A DNA stretch of 16,277 bases from Ruminococcus sp. UBA4385 (GCA_002391065.1 DGRP01000027.1:1-16277); one strand, 5' to 3'; positions 1 through 8,181 are shown, numbered from the stretch's first letter. Program-made: numbers and translations. Notes: a model not told the origin generated them from the sequence alone.

Positions 1-383
1 GGATCCCATGCGGTATAGCCTCTTGCCTCAAATGTGGCTCTGAGACCGCCCGAAGGGAAGCTTGATGCGTCAGGCTCGCCCTTGATGAGCTCCTTTCCCG
101 AAAACTCCATAATTACATGACCGTCATCAGTCGGTGAGATAAAGCTGTCATGCTTCTCAGCGGTGAGACCTGTCATCGGCTGGAACCAGTGAGTATAGTG
201 GGTGCAGCCTCTCTCAACTGCCCAGTCCTTCATAGCATTAGCTACGATATTTGCGACCTCAGGCTGGAGAGCCTCTCCCTTGTCAATGGTCTTCTTGAGA
301 GCCTTGAAGGTTGCCTTAGGCAGTCTTTCTCTCATCACAGACTCATTGAAAACGTCAGCGCCAAAGAATTCGGGTACATTCAT
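1..383 (-). CDS. glnN: Glutamine synthetase type III (GSIII), N-terminal part, cut by the window edge
   Basis: Only the first 127 codons are inside the window; the gene continues beyond position 1. The translated start reads [20 protein letters not shown], followed by segments such as [12 protein letters not shown] and EKHDSFI and then [18 protein letters not shown]. These are characteristic of the N-terminal part of type III (GlnN) glutamine synthetases, large enzymes that make glutamine from glutamate, ammonium and ATP in the cytoplasm. The start codon is ATG at 381-383, with a perfect AGGAGG (391-396, read on the minus strand) seven bases upstream. The gene has its own consensus promoter and a leader hairpin, annotated separately, which suggests nitrogen-dependent control. 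The window begins with GGATCC inside this gene. Identification is by recognition of conserved segments; the catalytic half is not visible. Confidence 0.93.
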   Translation of the reverse strand, partial: MNVPEFFGADVFNESVMRERLPKATFKALKKTIDKGEALQPEVANIVANAMKDWAVERGCTHYTHWFQPMTGLTAEKHDSFISPTDDGHVIMEFSGKELIKGEPDASSFPSGGLRATFEARGYTAWD

Positions 384-408
384 AATGATTCCTCCTGAAT
401 AATTATCC

Positions 409-447
409 AAACAAAACAGGCGCCGTGAACATCAAGTCCACAGCGCC
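409..447 (-). terminator. Terminator-like hairpin in the glnN leader, possible attenuator
   Basis: On the minus strand GGCGCTGTGGAC and GTTCACGGCGCC form a stem of about 12 pairs (including G-U pairs) around the loop TTGAT (419-447). It is followed directly by the T-rich run TGTTTTGTTT (409-418). It lies downstream of the glnN promoter (467-495) and upstream of the glnN ribosome binding site (391-396), so transcripts from that promoter must cross it before reaching the gene. It could also stop read-through from the upstream membrane-protein genes. The attenuator role is inferred; no antiterminator partner or known riboswitch fold was recognised. Confidence 0.65.
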
Positions 448-466
448 ATTGCTGTTTACATTTATG

Positions 467-495
467 AGTATAAACCATACTTCCCGATTTGTCAA
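467..495 (-). promoter_or_regulatory. Sigma-A type promoter of glnN
   Basis: Read on the minus strand there is a perfect -35 box TTGACA (490-495), a 17-base spacer, and a -10 box TATACT (467-472) with one mismatch to consensus. Transcription would start near 459-461, giving a leader of about 77 bases before the glnN ATG at 383. The promoter lies in the 197-base gap between the upstream membrane-protein gene and glnN. It implies that glnN is transcribed independently of the ATPase-side genes. Confidence 0.85.
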
Positions 496-580
496 GGGAT
501 TTTCTCACATTTTCACACTTTCACAAATTGGCAGACTTTTTGTCGGCTTTTTTTGATTATTTTCTCCCAATGTCTGAAAA

Positions 581-1471
581 TCACTTCTCGATAGTGATCT
601 TGATCTGTGTAAGTCCGTTTTCCCTGAACAGCTTCAGGGTAAAGGTGTCTTTCTTGTCTCCGTCGGTGACGGTGAATTCAGTCTCGCCGTACTTGCTGCC
701 CTTGATGTAAACAAAGCCCTCCTTGGGGTCTGTAAGCTCAACCGAAGCAAGCTCACTGTTCTCAACGCTTATTTCAGCGTTCTCTGAATAGCTGTAACCA
801 TCGGGCAGTACCGACTGTCCCGAAATATCTGCCTGTCCGACCCTGATAACCACAATGACCGCTGTTATGATAACCGCCGCCAATACCGCAAGCCTCTGCC
901 ATTTGTTCTCGGTGAATGCAAAGGTATACACAGCCGCCTGTCCGAGGCAGAAAAGACCTGTCACCAGAAGATAGGGCGGCTCGTAGAAGGTATCTGTCAG
1001 GGCGCTTACACCTACAGCTGAGAGAAAAACTATCACAGGTGACAGTATAAGCAGGCTCAGCCAGTTTCTCTTTCTGAGAAACCACCCGACAAAAGCCATA
1101 GGGAAGGTCAGCAGTGTCCAGACCACCCAGTTTTTATAATAGCTGAGAAGCCCCCAGCCCATATCCGAAAACGGTACCTGTATCAGGTAGATCAGCGGCT
1201 GGCTCACAAGGAAGAACACGAAGGTCTTCAGTGCCGAGTCCAGAGGGCTTTTGCTGTTCGGCATTATCAGCAGTGCAAACACGAACCACGCTTCAAAGTT
1301 TACGCCCATTCTCTCAAACGAGGTGTTTTTGAAAATCGGCACCTGCAGAAACACCGCCGTAACAACGGCCGAAGCCACCGCCATAATTATTACCGCAGGC
1401 CAGCTCATATTGAGGCCGCCGTAAATCTTTTTCAGAAGATTGTCTTTAGTTCCGGTATTATTGTCTGTCAA
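581..1471 (-). CDS. Polytopic membrane protein with C-terminal soluble domain, unknown function
   Basis: I do not recognise a family for this 296-residue protein. Hydrophobic stretches near residues 24-44, 60-72, 80-98, 114-131, 137-157, 166-186 and 192-210 suggest about seven membrane segments. A polar, beta-rich tail of about 85 residues (211-296) follows, containing GFVYIKGSKYGETEFTVTDG, which resembles a small Ig-like or sugar-binding-like fold. The start is TTG (1469-1471), chosen because AGGAG lies nine bases upstream (1481-1485); the next in-frame ATG is codon 22 and has no comparable site. It sits 19 bases after the DUF308 gene in the same direction and may be the last gene of the ATPase transcript. 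There is only a weak hairpin over its stop codon. It could be an accessory envelope or transport protein, but nothing in the sequence proves this. Confidence 0.8.
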   Translation of the reverse strand: MTDNNTGTKDNLLKKIYGGLNMSWPAVIIMAVASAVVTAVFLQVPIFKNTSFERMGVNFEAWFVFALLIMPNSKSPLDSALKTFVFFLVSQPLIYLIQVPFSDMGWGLLSYYKNWVVWTLLTFPMAFVGWFLRKRNWLSLLILSPVIVFLSAVGVSALTDTFYEPPYLLVTGLFCLGQAAVYTFAFTENKWQRLAVLAAVIITAVIVVIRVGQADISGQSVLPDGYSYSENAEISVENSELASVELTDPKEGFVYIKGSKYGETEFTVTDGDKKDTFTLKLFRENGLTQIKITIEK

Positions 1472-1490
1472 ACAGGTTCACTCCTAATAT

Positions 1491-2111
1491 TTATATATCA
1501 ATAAAATCATCATCATTTGAGCGTCTGTTCTCGCCGTAGACAACGATCTCACCCGACTTGCCCGACTTCATGATCTTATTGAGCCTTCTTGACGCACCGA
1601 AGCAGCTTATCACATTTGCGATACCCGACACGAGAAGAGCAACTCCAAGTACAGTCATTGCAAAGCTTACGCCCATCAGCGGATTGAAGATAAGCACACA
1701 GCCTGCCGCCAGTGTCAGTGCCGAGAAGAGCGCACCTGTCTGCCAGCCGTCAATGCCCGCTTTTTTTACCCGAAGGTTACTCTGCAGCGATATGACCGAG
1801 CTTATCAGCATATAGAAGCCTGTGAATATTGCAATAACGTTCGGGATAAACTCCCACCGAACTATTATGAACACGCCTATGGCTATCAGTATAACGCCCT
1901 TTACAAGGTCAGCACCGAAGTTTTCCTGCGCAGAATTTATAAAATACTTTATCAGGAAAACTATTCCGTAGGCAGCAAAAAGGCCGCCTATCACCCAGCT
2001 TATGGACTTTGTGAAAAAGTGCGGATCTGCTATCAGTGCTGCTCCGAGCACAATGCAGAAAACGCTCAGTATCCAGTAATTGCGAAAAAGCTTGCTTAAT
2101 CTCTGAAACAT
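1491..2111 (-). CDS. DUF308 / HdeD-like six-helix membrane protein
   Basis: This 206-residue protein has six hydrophobic segments in two similar halves (about 11-29, 36-56, 68-84, then 90-109, 124-142, 147-171). It ends in a charged cytoplasmic-looking tail rich in K, R and D. The arrangement and segments such as LGAALIADP and VLGVALLVSGIANVI are typical of the DUF308/HdeD family, whose Escherichia coli member is linked to acid resistance; the biochemical role is not established. The start ATG (2109-2111) has AGGAGGG just upstream. It begins 32 bases after the stop of the ATPase D gene with no terminator between, so co-transcription with the ATPase is plausible. A link to proton or acid stress is an inference from this neighbourhood only. 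Family assignment is by hydropathy pattern and recognisable short motifs. Confidence 0.8.
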   Translation of the reverse strand: MFQRLSKLFRNYWILSVFCIVLGAALIADPHFFTKSISWVIGGLFAAYGIVFLIKYFINSAQENFGADLVKGVILIAIGVFIIVRWEFIPNVIAIFTGFYMLISSVISLQSNLRVKKAGIDGWQTGALFSALTLAAGCVLIFNPLMGVSFAMTVLGVALLVSGIANVISCFGASRRLNKIMKSGKSGEIVVYGENRRSNDDDFIDI

Positions 2112-2143
2112 GAGAACCCTCCTTTTAGACGTCCGTAAGTTTA

Positions 2144-2770
2144 TCAGGCCTTCTGCTTTTTAAGCTTCTGAGCCTTAATGACCTTCATTCTTGAGAACTC
2201 CTCTCTGTCCTTCTCTTCGAGAGAGTCGGAAATAAACTTCACTATCCTTTCATTTCTCGGGATAATAATGTTTTGCAGAGCGTTTGCTCTTCTCTGTGTT
2301 TTTCTGATAGCAACCGAGAGTCTGTAGATACTGTTCTCCACCTCGGCAAGCTCGGCAGTTATCCTTTTTACCTTTCCGAATTCAAGGAACGCAATATCAA
2401 GCTGCGAATTCGTCTGTGAAAAGCCGTAGGCAACCTCGGTCGGCCGATCCTCCAGCTTCACAGTCGGGAGCTCCACTCCCATTACGCTTTTTGACGAAAG
2501 GCTAAGGCCCTTCTCAATAGGCACAGAGCTTGCGTAGGGCATTATAACACCCATTGTGATGTTTGCCCTCTGCAAAGCGGCATAGGCACCGATGTAGGTA
2601 TCCTCAATGCTGCCTCTGAGCGCTCCTGCCTTGTCAACGAGCTCCATGAGCTCTCTTATCAGTATACTTCTTTTCCTGTCGAGGAGTTCATAGCCAAGCG
2701 CTGCCAGCTGCAATGCCTTCTTCGACAGTATAAGATTACCCTTTGTAGGAAAGACCTGCTGGTCCGCCAT
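2144..2770 (-). CDS. ntpD: V/A-type ATPase subunit D (central rotor stalk)
   Basis: Subunit D forms the long coiled-coil shaft that turns inside the A3B3 head and, with subunit F, couples ATP turnover to rotation of the membrane ring. The 208-residue length fits the family. The N-terminal helix (FPTKGNLILSKKALQLAALG, then LLDRKRSILIRELMELV) and C-terminal helix (KTQRRANALQNIIIPRNE, then IVKFISDSLEEKDREEFSRM) carry the usual D signatures, including the RRxNALE-like motif, here RRANALQ. The ATG start (2768-2770) has AAGGAGGG upstream. It is the last ATPase gene in transcript order and is separated from subunit B by 450 bases of repeat element, whereas B and A overlap. The following DUF308 gene begins 32 bases on. 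Confidence 0.96.
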   Translation of the reverse strand: MADQQVFPTKGNLILSKKALQLAALGYELLDRKRSILIRELMELVDKAGALRGSIEDTYIGAYAALQRANITMGVIMPYASSVPIEKGLSLSSKSVMGVELPTVKLEDRPTEVAYGFSQTNSQLDIAFLEFGKVKRITAELAEVENSIYRLSVAIRKTQRRANALQNIIIPRNERIVKFISDSLEEKDREEFSRMKVIKAQKLKKQKA

Positions 2771-2790
2771 AAGCTAACCCTCCTTATATT

Positions 2791-3199
2791 GTTGTTCAGG
2801 TAATAGGGAATAGGTGTTGTTCAGGGAATAGGTGTTGTTCAGGTAATAGGGAATAGGTATTTAGGTAATAGGTAATAGGGAATAGGGAATAGGTATGGTG
2901 TCCGCAAAGCGGACAGATGCCCATTCGGGCGCGTAGGTAGTGCAGACTTTTTCATTTGCTGCTCTTAGGATAGGTTTTAGGTTATAGGTTATAGATTTTA
3001 GGTTATAGGTTTCAGATCGTTTTCCGATAGTTTTTTCAACCTATCACCTAGGGGTATGGGGCAAAGCCCCATTCAAAATCATCGCCGCAGGCGATACATT
3101 ACCTATTCCCTATTCCCTATTCCCTATTACCTGATTATCTGTTCCCTATTACCTGATTATCTGTTCGCTATTACCTGATTATCTGTTCGCTATTACCTT
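2791..3199. repeat. Heptad-array composite repeat element, copy 1 (between ATPase B and D)
   Basis: This fills most of the 450-base gap between subunits B and D. On the + strand the left array (2791-2893) is built of heptads GGTAATA and GGGAATA mixed with GTTGTTCAGG units. The right array (3098-3197) is their inverse (TATTCCC, TATTACC) and includes a unit of 22 bases repeated about three times. The core holds hairpins at 2899-2915 (TGTCCGC, loop AAA, GCGGACA), 2919-2930 (GCCC/GGGC), 3056-3072 (ATGGGGC, loop AAA, GCCCCAT) and 3081-3095 (ATCGCC/GGCGAT). A long-range pair joins GATAGGTT (2969-2976) to AACCTATC (3038-3045) around TTATAGG-type heptads. The whole is MITE-like: inverted terminal arrays and no coding frame. 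I see no gene in it. It would be transcribed as part of the ATPase mRNA. Confidence 0.9.
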
Positions 3200-3220
3200 C
3201 AAAAGCTTGCTGCCAAAAGT

Positions 3221-4624
3221 CTAGTCTTCGCTGAAATACTCTGCCGCCTTTTCGGCGCTGTAGTATTTTTCAAGGTGCTCGTCATCAACACGGTCGAGCT
3301 CTGTCCTCGGCAGAGTGGAAAGAAGCGTCCAGCCAAGGTCGAGGGTCTCCTCGATAGTTCTGTTGACATCAAAGCCCTGATCTATAAAGTGCTTTTCAAA
3401 AAGCTCACCGAATTTCAGATATGCCTTATCCGCTGAGGACAGCTCCTCCTCGCCGATAACGGAAGCAAGGCTTCTTGCGTCCTGCACCTTTGCATAAGCC
3501 GCAAAGAGCTGGTTTGAAACCATCTGGTGATCCTCTCTTGTGTAGCCCTCACCGATACCGTCCTTCATAAGTCGGGACAGCGACGGCAGTATTGACACCG
3601 CAGGATAAACTCCTGTCTGGTCGAGGTTACGGTCGAGAACTATCTGACCCTCGGTGATGTAGCCTGTAAGGTCAGGTACAGGGTGAGTTATATCGTCATT
3701 CGGCATTGTCAGGATAGGTATCTGCGTTACAGAGCCCTTTGAGCCCTTTACTATGCCTGCTCTCTCATAAATAGAGGCAAGGTCTGAATACAGATAGCCC
3801 GGATAGCCCTTTCTGCCGGGTATCTCTCCCTTTGACGAAGAGAACTCACGCAGAGCCTCTGCGTAAGATGTCATATCTGTAAGAATTACAAGAATGTGCA
3901 TATCATGCTCAAAGGCAAGATACTCCGCACAGGTGAGCGCTACCTTCGGGGTGAGTATTCTCTCAATGATAGGGTCGTTCGAGAGGTTAAGGAACATTAC
4001 TACCCTTCCGAGCGCTCCCGACTCCTCAAAGCTTCTTCTGAAATAGTCGGCAACGTCATTCTTAACGCCCATTGCTCCGAACACAACCGCAAAGTCCTGA
4101 CCGTTTTCGTCAGCTATCTTTGCCTGCCTTACTATCTGAACTGCAAGCTTGTTGTGTGACAGACCCGAGCCCGAGAAGATAGGCAGCTTCTGACCTCTGA
4201 TAAGGGTCATAAGTGCATCTATCGAGCTTATGCCTGTGTTTATATAGTTTCTCGGATATGTTCTCATAACGGGGTTGAGAGGCGCACCGTTTATGTCGGC
4301 GGTCTTTTCGGGGAAAATATCGCCCAGACCGTCTATCGGTCTGCCTGCACCGTTGAAGATACGTCCGAGCATTTCGGTTGAGAGAGGGAGCTCCATGCTC
4401 TTTCCCTCAAAGCTTGTGGTAGTGTTCGCAAGCGAGAGCCCCTTAGTTCCCTCAAACACCTGAAGCACTGCCCTGTCACGGTCTACCTCAACAACTCTTG
4501 CAAGCCTTTTTGTGCCGTCATCAAGCCTTATCTCAGCCATTTCATCATAAGAGATACCGCTTACATGGTCAAGCGCCACCAGAGGGCCGTTTATACTGCT
4601 CAGTCCGATGTATTTTACATTCAC
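3221..4624 (-). CDS. ntpB: V/A-type ATPase subunit B (non-catalytic head subunit)
   Basis: Subunit B alternates with A in the A3B3 hexamer and supplies the non-catalytic nucleotide interface. The 467-residue length fits. The protein begins [16 protein letters not shown] and has the ordinary B motifs NGAGRPIDG (91-99), [19 protein letters not shown] (128-146), [20 protein letters not shown] and [15 protein letters not shown]. Where A has a P-loop, B has SGSGLSHN (151-158), as expected for the non-catalytic subunit. The start is GTG (4622-4624), and it overlaps the TGA of subunit A by four bases (GTGA), with GGAGG inside the end of A, so translation is probably coupled. The next gene, D, lies beyond a 450-base gap that holds repeat element copy 1. 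Confidence 0.97.
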   Translation of the reverse strand: MNVKYIGLSSINGPLVALDHVSGISYDEMAEIRLDDGTKRLARVVEVDRDRAVLQVFEGTKGLSLANTTTSFEGKSMELPLSTEMLGRIFNGAGRPIDGLGDIFPEKTADINGAPLNPVMRTYPRNYINTGISSIDALMTLIRGQKLPIFSGSGLSHNKLAVQIVRQAKIADENGQDFAVVFGAMGVKNDVADYFRRSFEESGALGRVVMFLNLSNDPIIERILTPKVALTCAEYLAFEHDMHILVILTDMTSYAEALREFSSSKGEIPGRKGYPGYLYSDLASIYERAGIVKGSKGSVTQIPILTMPNDDITHPVPDLTGYITEGQIVLDRNLDQTGVYPAVSILPSLSRLMKDGIGEGYTREDHQMVSNQLFAAYAKVQDARSLASVIGEEELSSADKAYLKFGELFEKHFIDQGFDVNRTIEETLDLGWTLLSTLPRTELDRVDDEHLEKYYSAEKAAEYFSED

Positions 4625-6384
4625 GCTCCGACACCTCCGATCAGCTCTTCAAAGTCCTTTCTCATATCCAGCTCATAGTCCCTGAACATTTCGGGCTTGT
4701 CGTTCGGGATATCGTACTTGACCTTGATTATCTTCTCAGCCCAGCCGTTTTCAAGCACCTTTGAAGCCGTAATGCCCTTTGAAAGAGCGTTCTTCGCCTT
4801 ATCGTAAAAGCTGAGTATCAGCTTCATCATAAGGTACTGCTTTTCAAGCGGTACATAGGTATCGTCCTTGTGGTAGGCATTCTGCTGAAGGAAGCCTACT
4901 CTTACTATCCTTGCAACCTCTATCAGAAGCTTCTGATCGTCGGGCAGAACGTCGGTACCCATAAGCTTTACGATCTCCATGAGGGTGTTTTCCTCAACGA
5001 GGATATTTGATATCTCCTGTCTGACCTCCATAAAGTCATCGGAAACTCTTTTTTTATAGTATTCGCCAAGATCCTCGGTATACTCCGAGTAGCTGGTGTT
5101 CCAGTTGATAGCAGGATAATGTCTTGCATAGGCGAGAGACTTATCCAGCGCCCAGAAGCACCTTACAAATCTCTTTGTGTTCTGTGTTACAGGCTCGGAG
5201 AAGTCAGCTCCCTGAGGGGAAACTGCTCCGATGATAGTTACCGAGCCCTCCTTGCCGTTTAAGCTTTCAACATAGCCTGCTCTCTCATAGAATTCGGATA
5301 TTCTTGACGGCAGATATGCAGGGAAGCCTTCCTCGGCAGGCATTTCCTCAAGTCTGCCCGAGATCTCACGCAGAGCCTCAGCCCATCTTGAAGTCGAATC
5401 CGCCATTATGGCTATGTGGTAGCCCATATCTCTGTAGTACTCAGCCAGTGTTATACCCGTATAGATAGATGCCTCTCTTGCCGCAACAGGCATATTTGAG
5501 GTGTTTGCTATCAGCACTGTTCTGTCGGTCAGGGGCTTCTGGGTTCTCGGGTCGATAAGCTCGGAGAACTCCTCCAGCACCTGAGTCATCTCGTTTCCAC
5601 GCTCGCCGCAGCCGATATACACGATAATATCCGCATCGCACCATTTAGCAAGCTGGTGCTGGGTCATAGTCTTTCCTGTGCCGAAGCCTCCGGGGATAGC
5701 GGCTGTGCCGCCCTTAGCGATAGGCAGGATAGTATCAACTATACGCTGACCCGTCACAAGAGGTCTGTCGATAGGCAGTCTCCTTTTGCATGGACGTGGT
5801 GTTCTGATAGGCCACTTCTGCATAAGGGTAAGCTCGGTCACTCTGCCTGCTGTGTCCTTTATCTTAACTACGGTATCATTTACCTTATAGTCGCCGTTTT
5901 TAGCAGTCCAGATGACCTCGCCGCCCTTTGAAAGCGGAGGCACCATACATCTGTGCTCAACGACGGGAGTTTCGGGGCAGACAGCGTATATATCGCCTGC
6001 ACTGAGCTTATCGCCCACCTCGCAGGTGACAGTTACCCTGTACTCCTTCTCCATATCAACGCTCGGAATGTTAGCACCGTCTGCTATGAACGCTCCCGAC
6101 ATTTCGGAGAGCTTTCTGAGGGGTCTTTCAATACCGTCGAAAATATTCGTGATTATTCCCGGGGCGAGGGTCGCCGACATAGGCGCACCTGTACTTTCTA
6201 CAGGCTCACCGGGCTTCAGCCCCGTTGTAGACTCATAGACCTGAATAGTAGTAAAATCCGACTCAACTCTGATGACCTCACCGATAAGTCTTTTCTCGCC
6301 GACATAGACCATTTCCTGCATAGAGAAGGTCTTTGTATCGGCTACCTTTACTACAGGTCCGTTTATTGAATAGATAACATCCAT
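4621..6384 (-). CDS. ntpA: V/A-type ATPase catalytic subunit A
   Basis: Subunit A hydrolyses or synthesises ATP in the rotary head. The 587-residue length fits. The order of parts is a beta-barrel start (INGPVVKV), the bulge or non-homologous region typical of A subunits (about 110-190), the P-loop GGFGTGKT (232-239), the catalytic glutamate in GERGNEM (E261), and the conserved stretches [20 protein letters not shown] and [20 protein letters not shown]. The start ATG (6382-6384) follows GAGGAAA. The gene overlaps B by four bases, forming an A-B pair that is flanked on both sides by repeat elements. No key residue is missing. Direction of work (synthesis or ion pumping) cannot be told from sequence. 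Confidence 0.98.
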   Translation of the reverse strand: MDVIYSINGPVVKVADTKTFSMQEMVYVGEKRLIGEVIRVESDFTTIQVYESTTGLKPGEPVESTGAPMSATLAPGIITNIFDGIERPLRKLSEMSGAFIADGANIPSVDMEKEYRVTVTCEVGDKLSAGDIYAVCPETPVVEHRCMVPPLSKGGEVIWTAKNGDYKVNDTVVKIKDTAGRVTELTLMQKWPIRTPRPCKRRLPIDRPLVTGQRIVDTILPIAKGGTAAIPGGFGTGKTMTQHQLAKWCDADIIVYIGCGERGNEMTQVLEEFSELIDPRTQKPLTDRTVLIANTSNMPVAAREASIYTGITLAEYYRDMGYHIAIMADSTSRWAEALREISGRLEEMPAEEGFPAYLPSRISEFYERAGYVESLNGKEGSVTIIGAVSPQGADFSEPVTQNTKRFVRCFWALDKSLAYARHYPAINWNTSYSEYTEDLGEYYKKRVSDDFMEVRQEISNILVEENTLMEIVKLMGTDVLPDDQKLLIEVARIVRVGFLQQNAYHKDDTYVPLEKQYLMMKLILSFYDKAKNALSKGITASKVLENGWAEKIIKVKYDIPNDKPEMFRDYELDMRKDFEELIGGVGA

Positions 6385-6405
6385 ATATGTTTCCTCTTTA
6401 ATATA

Positions 6406-6773
6406 TTAGGTAATAGGTAATAGGGAATAGGGAATAGGTATGGTGTCAGCTTCGCTGACGATGCCCATTCGGGCACGTAGGTAGTGCAGACTTTTTCATT
6501 TGCTGCTCTTAGGATAGGTTTTAGGTTTTAGGTTATAGGTTATAGGCTATAGATTTTAGGTTATAGGTTTCAGGTCGTTTTTCGATAAGTTTTTCAACCT
6601 ATCACCTTGGGGTATGGGGCAAAGCCCCATTAAAAATCATCGCCGAAGGCGATACCATACCTATTACCTATTCCCTATTCCCTATTACCTAAATTACCTA
6701 TTCCCTATTCCCTATTACCTAAATTACCTGTTTCCTATTATCTACTACCTATTCTGCCAATTACCCTATTATC
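6406..6773. repeat. Heptad-array composite repeat element, copy 2 (between ATPase E and A)
   Basis: This occupies the 415-base gap between subunits E and A and has the same orientation and layout as copy 1. The left array runs about 6406-6438 and the right array 6660-6773; the right array includes a 30-base unit (three heptads plus nine bases) repeated twice. Inner ends AATAGGTATGGT (6433-6444) and ACCATACCTATT (6654-6665) are perfect inverted repeats. With heptad slippage the inverted ends extend to about 35 bases. Core hairpins lie at 6445-6459 (GTCAGC, loop TTC, GCTGAC), 6463-6474, 6614-6630 and 6639-6653, and the long-range pair at 6513-6520 with 6596-6603. Most core sequence matches copy 1, but the first hairpin differs by a paired C-G to A-T change. 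There is no gene in it. Confidence 0.9.
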
Positions 6774-6799
6774 AAAAAAACTGTTGCCCGAGCAAAGGC

Positions 6800-7381
6800 T
6801 TACAGGGCCAGTTCCCTGCGCTCGGAGAACTTCGCTCTCTGTTCCTCAAAGGCCGAATCAAATGTGAAGTCAAGGGCTATGCCCTCGCTCTCATAGATTA
6901 TGAGTGCTCCGCCAAGCTCTATGCTGTCATTCTCCTCTGTCTCAAAGCCCTCAAAAAGCTTTGCATAGCCCATATCCGCAGGTGCTAAGCACACCTTGCC
7001 CTTCGATACGGGGTAAGCCTTCCAAGCCTCCTTGGAAGCTGCCTTCAGATAGTCAGCATACTGCTCAGACGCTCTGAACTTAACAAGCCTCTCTCTGACA
7101 GCCGCAAACACATTATCTATAAGCTCTTCTCTGTGTTCGAGAATCTCTCTCTGGCAGGCAAGCTTCTGCGCCGACACCTCACGGAGCTGTCTTTCACGCT
7201 CCTTAGTGCTCTCGGCTCTCTCGGCAGACTCTATCCTCTGCTCCGATGCCTGCTCGGCTGCCTCTATAGTTTCGGTATACTGTCTGTTCGCTTCGGCTAT
7301 TATTTCTGCGGCTGTCTTGTCGGCATCGTCGAACACAGCCTTCTCGAAGCGGTCAAACCTTTGTGCCTCACTGAGTTTCAT
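6800..7381 (-). CDS. ntpE: V/A-type ATPase subunit E (peripheral stalk)
   Basis: Subunit E pairs with the G/H subunit to form the outer stalk that holds the A3B3 head still against the membrane part. The 193-residue length is normal. The first half (about 10-110) is a long charged coiled coil rich in A, E, K, Q and R (for example AAEIIAEANRQYTETIEAAE). The second half is the globular head that binds subunits A and B, but the family has few invariant motifs, so the call rests on length, architecture and operon position. The ATG start (7379-7381) follows AGGAGG. It lies 23 bases after subunit F. The stop codon is followed within 30 bases by repeat element copy 2. Confidence 0.9.
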   Translation of the reverse strand: MKLSEAQRFDRFEKAVFDDADKTAAEIIAEANRQYTETIEAAEQASEQRIESAERAESTKERERQLREVSAQKLACQREILEHREELIDNVFAAVRERLVKFRASEQYADYLKAASKEAWKAYPVSKGKVCLAPADMGYAKLFEGFETEENDSIELGGALIIYESEGIALDFTFDSAFEEQRAKFSERRELAL

Positions 7382-7404
7382 AATGTCCTCCTGTTGTCCC
7401 GTGG

Positions 7405-7713
7405 TCAGAGCTTAACGCCGATAGCCTCGGAAAGATAGCGTGATATAGTATCCGATATCTTTGATGTTGCGTGACGGTCGGGTATCTCTACTATGAGGGG
7501 CTGCTTTACCGTCAGCTTGTACTCATAGACCTTCTCCCTGCACTGCTTTACGGCAAGGTCAGTCATAAGGATAACTCCTACGTCTTCCATCTGCATAGCC
7601 TCATCAAGGGCTGCTGTGACCTCCTCGGGGGTGTGAACGACAACTCCCTCGATACCTGCGAGCCTCATGCCCATCTGTGTATCTATGTTGTCGCTGATAA
7701 GATAAAATCTCAT
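7405..7713 (-). CDS. ntpG: V/A-type ATPase subunit F (rotor stalk, NtpG in enterococcal naming)
   Basis: This small subunit binds D in the central rotor. The 102-residue length and the start MRFYLISDNIDTQMGMRLAG are characteristic: F subunits have a Rossmann-like fold opening with a beta strand, then a D and a GxRLAG helix. The middle segment VGVILMTDLAV and the later PLIVEIPD motif also match. The ATG start (7711-7713) has AAGGAGCT upstream. It follows K by 12 bases and precedes E by 23 bases. The order K-F-E differs from the K-E-C-F order seen in many bacterial operons. Naming differs between organisms; in Enterococcus the orthologue is called NtpG. Confidence 0.93.
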   Translation of the reverse strand: MRFYLISDNIDTQMGMRLAGIEGVVVHTPEEVTAALDEAMQMEDVGVILMTDLAVKQCREKVYEYKLTVKQPLIVEIPDRHATSKISDTISRYLSEAIGVKL

Positions 7714-7725
7714 AAGGATAGCTCC

Positions 7726-8166
7726 TTAGCCTCCGATATTGGAAATGATAAGAATTGAGATAAGCAGTCCGTAAAGGGCGATACCTTCACCAAGTACGAC
7801 GAAGATAAGTGCCTTAACGAAGTTCTTCGGGTCTTCCGAGGTCGCACCGATAGCGGCAGGAGTACCCGAACCAACTGCGATACCTGCTCCCACGCAGGAG
7901 AGACCTACTGCAAGTGCAGCGGCAAGGTATCCGAGACCTGTACCTGTAGAAAGCTGTGCAGCCTTTGAGGTCTCCTCAGCGGCAGCGTGTACAAAGCCTC
8001 CGATCGGTACAAGGATAGACATAAGCATTATTCCTGCAAAGGTGCAGAGGTTTCCTATAAATGCGCCCTTAGGCGACTTTCCGTTCTTGATCTTCTTAGC
8101 CATAAGTGCGAAAGGCACAAGCAGAAGTGCGATCGCAATAAGCGGCAGTGCAAAATAAATAAGCAT
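7726..8166 (-). CDS. ntpK: V/A-type ATPase subunit K (membrane rotor ring, four helices)
   Basis: This proteolipid forms the rotating ring that carries ions. The start was set at ATG 8164-8166 rather than the upstream in-frame TTG (8179-8181), because the TTG overlaps the GGAGG ribosome binding site (8175-8179) that serves the ATG. The resulting 146 residues hold four hydrophobic helices (about 2-23, 36-59, 77-99, 116-140). Only the second hairpin has the ion-carrying glutamate, E127 in VVLGEGIALYGLL; the first hairpin has no acidic residue in its helices. Compared from memory with Na+-type Enterococcus NtpK, the helix-three glutamine position appears to be V98 (GAGIAVGSG), and the residue after the glutamate is glycine rather than threonine. 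This hints at protons rather than sodium. It lies 15 bases after subunit I. Confidence 0.94.
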   Translation of the reverse strand: MLIYFALPLIAIALLLVPFALMAKKIKNGKSPKGAFIGNLCTFAGIMLMSILVPIGGFVHAAAEETSKAAQLSTGTGLGYLAAALAVGLSCVGAGIAVGSGTPAAIGATSEDPKNFVKALIFVVLGEGIALYGLLISILIISNIGG

Positions 8167-8181
8167 ATTGATTACCTCCAA

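Noticed and set aside
428..449. Tiny leader reading frame in the glnN leader (M-A-L-W-T-stop)
   Set aside because: There is no ribosome binding site ahead of it, and it lies in the base-paired hairpin; only five codons.
531..554. Plus-strand terminator-like stem GCAGAC/GTCGGC followed by T7
   Set aside because: The stem has a mismatch and there is no plus-strand gene or promoter upstream.
577..598. Minus-strand hairpin ATCACT/AGTGAT over the stop codon of the 296-residue protein gene
   Set aside because: Only six pairs, no G-C-rich core and a very short T-run; too weak to call a terminator.
2791..3199. Possible CRISPR array in the regularly repeated intergenic sequence
   Set aside because: The repeats are contiguous heptads without unique spacers, inverted at the two ends, and no cas gene is present.
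6614..6988. Plus-strand open frame running through repeat copy 2 into the E gene
   Set aside because: It translates the heptads into low-complexity YYLFPIPYYLN-type sequence; an artefact of the array.
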